DNA from: an uncultured Lachnospiraceae bacterium
GTDB taxonomy: Bacteria; Bacillota; Clostridia; Lachnospirales; Lachnospiraceae
Length of the DNA stretch: 9,959 bases
Assembly: GCA_910589635.1 (NCBI GenBank)
Contig: CAJUTD010000051.1
Span: forward strand, 1-9,959
Direction: 5' to 3'
In this document: positions 6,749 to 9,959 of the stretch, one piece after another
Layout: each line of letters begins with the position of its first letter
Numbering within the stretch: position 1 is the stretch's first letter
Notes under the pieces: model-generated
What the model was told of the DNA's origin: nothing
Database searches by the model: none
Seen by the model: the letters and a program-made list of their open reading frames with translations, nothing else
Translations under genes and position numbers: made by a program

Positions 6749-9676
6749 TCAAGGTTCCGCCACTATCTCCAGAAAGCCGCTCTTCGGCAGCCGGTAAAAT
6801 GGCAGCAGCCGTTCCTCATTGATTTCATACTCCTCAAACCTGCCGCTCCTGTATTTGCGAAGGGAGAGCTGGCTGATATACTTTACACCCTCTATCTGCT
6901 TCAAGGCATGGGCAATCTGGTTTTTATCCGGCAACACGCCGATTTCCCAGCCATCGCCGTAAAAATTTCCGCGCAGCGGATCCAGAAAACGCGCAAGCTC
7001 TTCGCGCACTCTCTTGGTAGCAGCAAAAATTTCTTTCTCCTGCGCCAGTTCCAAGACTACTTTCACATCCAGGCGTATCAACTCCGGCATCACAATATGA
7101 AACCGTCCCCGATTTACAATATTCTGATCCATATTTGCCGACAGATAGCTGTATATTTTCTTCTTGGTGCGCTCGAAACTGTAAGAACTCTCCCCATAAT
7201 CCTTCGCCAACACCACCAAAGTCACCGCCCCTCCCTGCGGTCTGCCCTGCTCATCGTAGCCGGCAAAACATTTTACTTTACTGATATCCCGCACAGCCTC
7301 CCGCGCCATATCCTCATAATCCTCGGCAGATACGCAGCGTCCGCCGTGACGCAGGAAAGCGGCATTACGCTCTACAGCCTCCATAACAGTCTCACTGGCA
7401 AGGGCGCACACCGTCGCCATAGGGTTAAACACGCTGTTGATAAAACCAACCGTCCGATCCAGCCGATTAATCTCGCCTGTCGGGACGTTGGCAATCTCCC
7501 CCCGGCAATACTCATACTTCACATGAATTTCTATTTCCTCCTGCTCATTGAGCTTTGCCTTGTCCATATATTTAGGAAAAGTAAGTCTGCCCTCACGCCT
7601 GTCCGCCGTATACTCACGCCTGTTACTGCTGTTTGCGCCAAGCTCTGATACCTCCGACCAAAGCTCCCATCTTTCCTCTAAACTGCGGCTGAAATCCGCC
7701 TTTTCCAATACACGCACTTCCAGGCTGCAAATATCACCGTAAGAAAGCGCAATTTGCTTGTCCTCTGCACGGGGCGCTATTCCAAATGTTTCTTCTATCG
7801 TCTCCACCCCCAGGATGCTTGTGGCATTGGGATAAATGCCTTCAATCTTCGGGCAGTTGCCAACATTTACCTCCAAACTCTGCCCATTGCCCTCACTCAG
7901 GCGCAGCCAGTACAAGTCTTCACCGAACATCGTCCCACGCCTGCTGTCTGCCCGCCCATACCAGGAGACCAGCCCTGTGTGGGCAAACCCTTCCGTACCA
8001 TCGGCCGGGTGCAGCTCCCGCCAGCCTCCTTCCGACAAATACTCCCATTTCAGTCCGGGAAAACTGCCCCGCACACTGTCATGCATGACAAATAAAAACT
8101 TAAGCGGACCGCCCACCGGCGGCTGCTCCAGGCCAAAATAACACGTCTTGCACGCTTCCTCCCTTGCCTTACACGCCGCAAACGCGAAACCTTTTTCCAG
8201 CATCTCCTCTTCCCGATAGACTGACAGTTCCATATTATCCTGCTGGAAAATCACCTGTGGGCGAAAAGGGTTATCCACATAACTGTAGCTCAGGGAAAAA
8301 TTGCCTGCTACGGGAGCAATATAAGCGCCCTTCGTCTTATAAGCGTTATTCATGCGGATAATCCGCGCCCGGATGCAGTAATCCTCTGCTGAATTCACCA
8401 GTACGCGCTCAATATCCGCCGGACAGGTAAATTCCATATGCCTGCGCACACCCTGTAAACCATCCTCCACGGAAAAAATATCGCCATAGCGTGCAGACAC
8501 CGACAATCGCTTCCATCCGAATCCATTGTAGTACTCCCATATAACCTCGCGGATGGTAATATCGTACTCTTCCTCCGCTACAAATTCCTGCTTCCTCATG
8601 ATCCGCTTCCAGGCAATTTTTACGCCGGATACAATTTCCTCCAAGGGAATCCTCACAAAATCAAGGTCAAATTCCACAGACAGACGCGCGCCTGCCTTGC
8701 CAAAAACCTCACTGCTCCCGATATAGAATTCATCGTAGAGGGATGGATTTTCGCCAAATGCCAGAAATTCATCCACTTCCTGGTCGGTCCCTTTCACATT
8801 TACAAAATCAGGCTTTCTCCCCAGACATTCCGTCCCCAAGGATATCCCTTGCAGATAGAGGCCCGAGAAAAAGGACGCATCCAGTATTTCTACGGAAATC
8901 ACATACATAGAAGCAAATTCCTCCATAGGAGCAATCCCCTGATCCCCGCCGGGAATGCGAAAACAAATCTGCCCATTTTCATATGTATAATCCGTAATCT
9001 TCTTGTAATCCAGCCCGCTGCCATAGAAAAAACGGATGCGCGTCGGGTCGCCAAACGCTTTTGTGAGACTATCCGCATCAGCGCTTCTGCCTGCAACCGC
9101 CAGGGAAAGACGCGCGTTGGCATAACTTCTTACCTCTAATTCCTCACCGAAGCAGAAAAACAACAGATGGCGCTGTAGATTTTTCACGCCGTCCTCAAAC
9201 ACAAAGAAAGACGGCGCCGCCTCCCTGCGGCTGTCAAACAGATCATAGATAGCGTCCTTTACCGGATTTGCCAGGAAAATCCGCCGAATATCCATAGGAC
9301 GCACCAAAACCTCCTCCTGCGTCTCAAACACGAGCTGTTCGTCCTCTGCCTGAGCAAGCAGTCTGGTGCCCCTTGCGACCTCCGCCTCGCTTGAAAGCCC
9401 CTCCGGCATACCAAATACCACAAATCCTTCCGCCGGGCTTGCCGGACAGAGTCTGGCATTCACTCCGTCAAAAAAAGAAAACAAATCTCCCGCCACCGAC
9501 ATATTAAAATTTTTAATATTGTCATACATCATATCTGCAAAAATAGACGCCAGTGCGGTTCCAGCGTCCGGCTGCCGCTCATCGTACCTCCACTCCGGCA
9601 CATACTGCTTTGCACATTGCTTCATATGATCTATGATGTCCTCTTTTTTCATTTTCTCCATCTGCGGAATATCCAT
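6749..9676 (-). CDS. Large baseplate J-like protein (975 aa)
   Basis: A gpJ-type baseplate wedge protein, the size class of Afp11/Afp12-like CIS proteins and much longer than P2 gpJ (about 300 aa). The N-terminus has KEDIIDHMKQ (11-20), YVPEWRYDERQPDAGTALA (25-43) and SIFADMMYDNIKNFN (44-58). A middle segment FGLEQPPVGGPLKFLFVM (about 514-531) is also typical. The C-terminal part has HGGRCVSAEDYEDMAREA (about 776-792), then a strand-helix end with a second ring-like domain. Between these lies a long beta-rich centre of uncertain fold. Three cysteines sit at about 502, 509 and 512; no metal-site claim is made. The ATG is firm: in-frame upstream codons run into a TGA, and GAGGA stands 10 nt before the start. 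It follows the gp25-like gene by 27 nt, the usual order in CIS and phage tails. The two J proteins probably occupy different layers or positions in the wedge (inference). Confidence 0.92.
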   Translation of the reverse strand: MDIPQMEKMKKEDIIDHMKQCAKQYVPEWRYDERQPDAGTALASIFADMMYDNIKNFNMSVAGDLFSFFDGVNARLCPASPAEGFVVFGMPEGLSSEAEVARGTRLLAQAEDEQLVFETQEEVLVRPMDIRRIFLANPVKDAIYDLFDSRREAAPSFFVFEDGVKNLQRHLLFFCFGEELEVRSYANARLSLAVAGRSADADSLTKAFGDPTRIRFFYGSGLDYKKITDYTYENGQICFRIPGGDQGIAPMEEFASMYVISVEILDASFFSGLYLQGISLGTECLGRKPDFVNVKGTDQEVDEFLAFGENPSLYDEFYIGSSEVFGKAGARLSVEFDLDFVRIPLEEIVSGVKIAWKRIMRKQEFVAEEEYDITIREVIWEYYNGFGWKRLSVSARYGDIFSVEDGLQGVRRHMEFTCPADIERVLVNSAEDYCIRARIIRMNNAYKTKGAYIAPVAGNFSLSYSYVDNPFRPQVIFQQDNMELSVYREEEMLEKGFAFAACKAREEACKTCYFGLEQPPVGGPLKFLFVMHDSVRGSFPGLKWEYLSEGGWRELHPADGTEGFAHTGLVSWYGRADSRRGTMFGEDLYWLRLSEGNGQSLEVNVGNCPKIEGIYPNATSILGVETIEETFGIAPRAEDKQIALSYGDICSLEVRVLEKADFSRSLEERWELWSEVSELGANSSNRREYTADRREGRLTFPKYMDKAKLNEQEEIEIHVKYEYCRGEIANVPTGEINRLDRTVGFINSVFNPMATVCALASETVMEAVERNAAFLRHGGRCVSAEDYEDMAREAVRDISKVKCFAGYDEQGRPQGGAVTLVVLAKDYGESSYSFERTKKKIYSYLSANMDQNIVNRGRFHIVMPELIRLDVKVVLELAQEKEIFAATKRVREELARFLDPLRGNFYGDGWEIGVLPDKNQIAHALKQIEGVKYISQLSLRKYRSGRFEEYEINEERLLPFYRLPKSGFLEIVAEP

Positions 9677-9703
9677 AACTGTCTTTTCCTCACTTCACAT
9701 GAA

Positions 9704-9959
9704 CTACTCCCCTTCGCTGATATAAAAGGGATAGACTAAATTATACTGGTTGTTGGTGGCGCGGACTACATAGCTGACGTCAATCATCAGGACACCCTCA
9801 TCAATCTGTTCATCGCTGACCCTGGCATATACATCCGTAATTCGCGGCTCCCAGCGAATAAGCGCATGTTCCACCTCCGTTTTCATGGCATACAGCGTCG
9901 TGTAATCAGCTGTCTCAAAGGCATACTCTTGTATTCCACACCCAAAATCCGGGTGCATG
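9704..9959 (-). CDS. gp25/gpW-like baseplate wedge protein (5' end outside window)
   Basis: Only the last 84-85 residues are present. They contain the family signature PDFGCGIQEYAFE, followed by a helix and WEPRITDVYARVSDE, then two strands ending near the stop. This is the GPW_gp25 family, which in T4, T6SS (TssE), Afp and PVC binds the baseplate and starts sheath assembly. The methionine at the window edge (9958) stands directly before PDFGCGI, a point that is internal in this family, so the true start lies upstream beyond the window; a complete protein would usually have about 120-150 residues. The stop is TAG, 27 nt before the large J-like gene. Confidence 0.88.
   Translation of the reverse strand, partial: MHPDFGCGIQEYAFETADYTTLYAMKTEVEHALIRWEPRITDVYARVSDEQIDEGVLMIDVSYVVRATNNQYNLVYPFYISEGE

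Noticed and set aside
6674..7648. 324-codon open frame on the plus strand
   Set aside because: It lies antisense within the large J-like gene, which has clear family motifs; the translated product has no recognisable domain and no good ribosome binding site.
3355..9959. Ordinary temperate P2-like phage or R-type bacteriocin tail region
   Set aside because: The J-like proteins are two and far longer than P2 gpJ, the gpI-like protein carries an extra domain, and no fibre, lysis or tape-measure gene is seen; a CIS fits better, though the rest of the cluster is not visible.
3355..9959. Classical type VI secretion baseplate
   Set aside because: gp25 is shared with TssE, but the neighbours match J and I type proteins rather than TssF, TssG or TssK.

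Overview
The window is one side of a contractile injection system (CIS, phage-tail-like) baseplate operon. All seven genes lie on the minus strand, so transcription runs from position 9959 toward 1. They are tightly packed: a 4-nt overlap, a 5-nt gap, one reading-frame overlap at a start codon, and no gap above 73 nt. No RNA gene, mobile element, CRISPR array, promoter or terminator is visible inside. Strong AGGAGG-type ribosome binding sites, a balanced base composition and the protein style point to a Firmicute, most likely a clostridial or Lachnospiraceae-like gut bacterium. That assignment is inference.

In transcription order: the end of a gp25/gpW-like baseplate wedge protein (9959-9704, cut by the window edge); a large gpJ-like baseplate protein of 975 aa (9676-6749); a second, shorter gpJ-like protein of 706 aa (6675-4555); a gpI-like tail protein with an extra N-terminal beta domain (about 4506-3355); a 573-aa protein with a conserved RYFYGKLL...EQ.YF...GVVCGL N-terminus and an Ig-like C-terminus (3358-1637); a 291-aa single-pass membrane protein whose cytosolic part looks like a degenerate protein kinase (1631-756); and a single-pass membrane protein with MORN repeats (752 to beyond position 1).

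The gp25 - J - J - I order is the baseplate core shared by phage tails and extracellular or membrane-bound CIS. Large J-like proteins paired with a gpI-like protein of this form fit CIS clusters better than a simple temperate phage. Classical T6SS TssF/TssG/TssK are not seen. Sheath, tube, spike and AAA+ ATPase genes would be expected upstream, outside this window.

The most notable part is the tail of the operon. Where an extracellular CIS often carries a tail-fibre gene, this one has two membrane-anchored proteins coupled to the baseplate genes: a pseudokinase-TM protein (an arrangement like EssB/YukC of type VII secretion) and a TM-MORN protein. Inference: they may dock or gate the particle at the host cell's own membrane.
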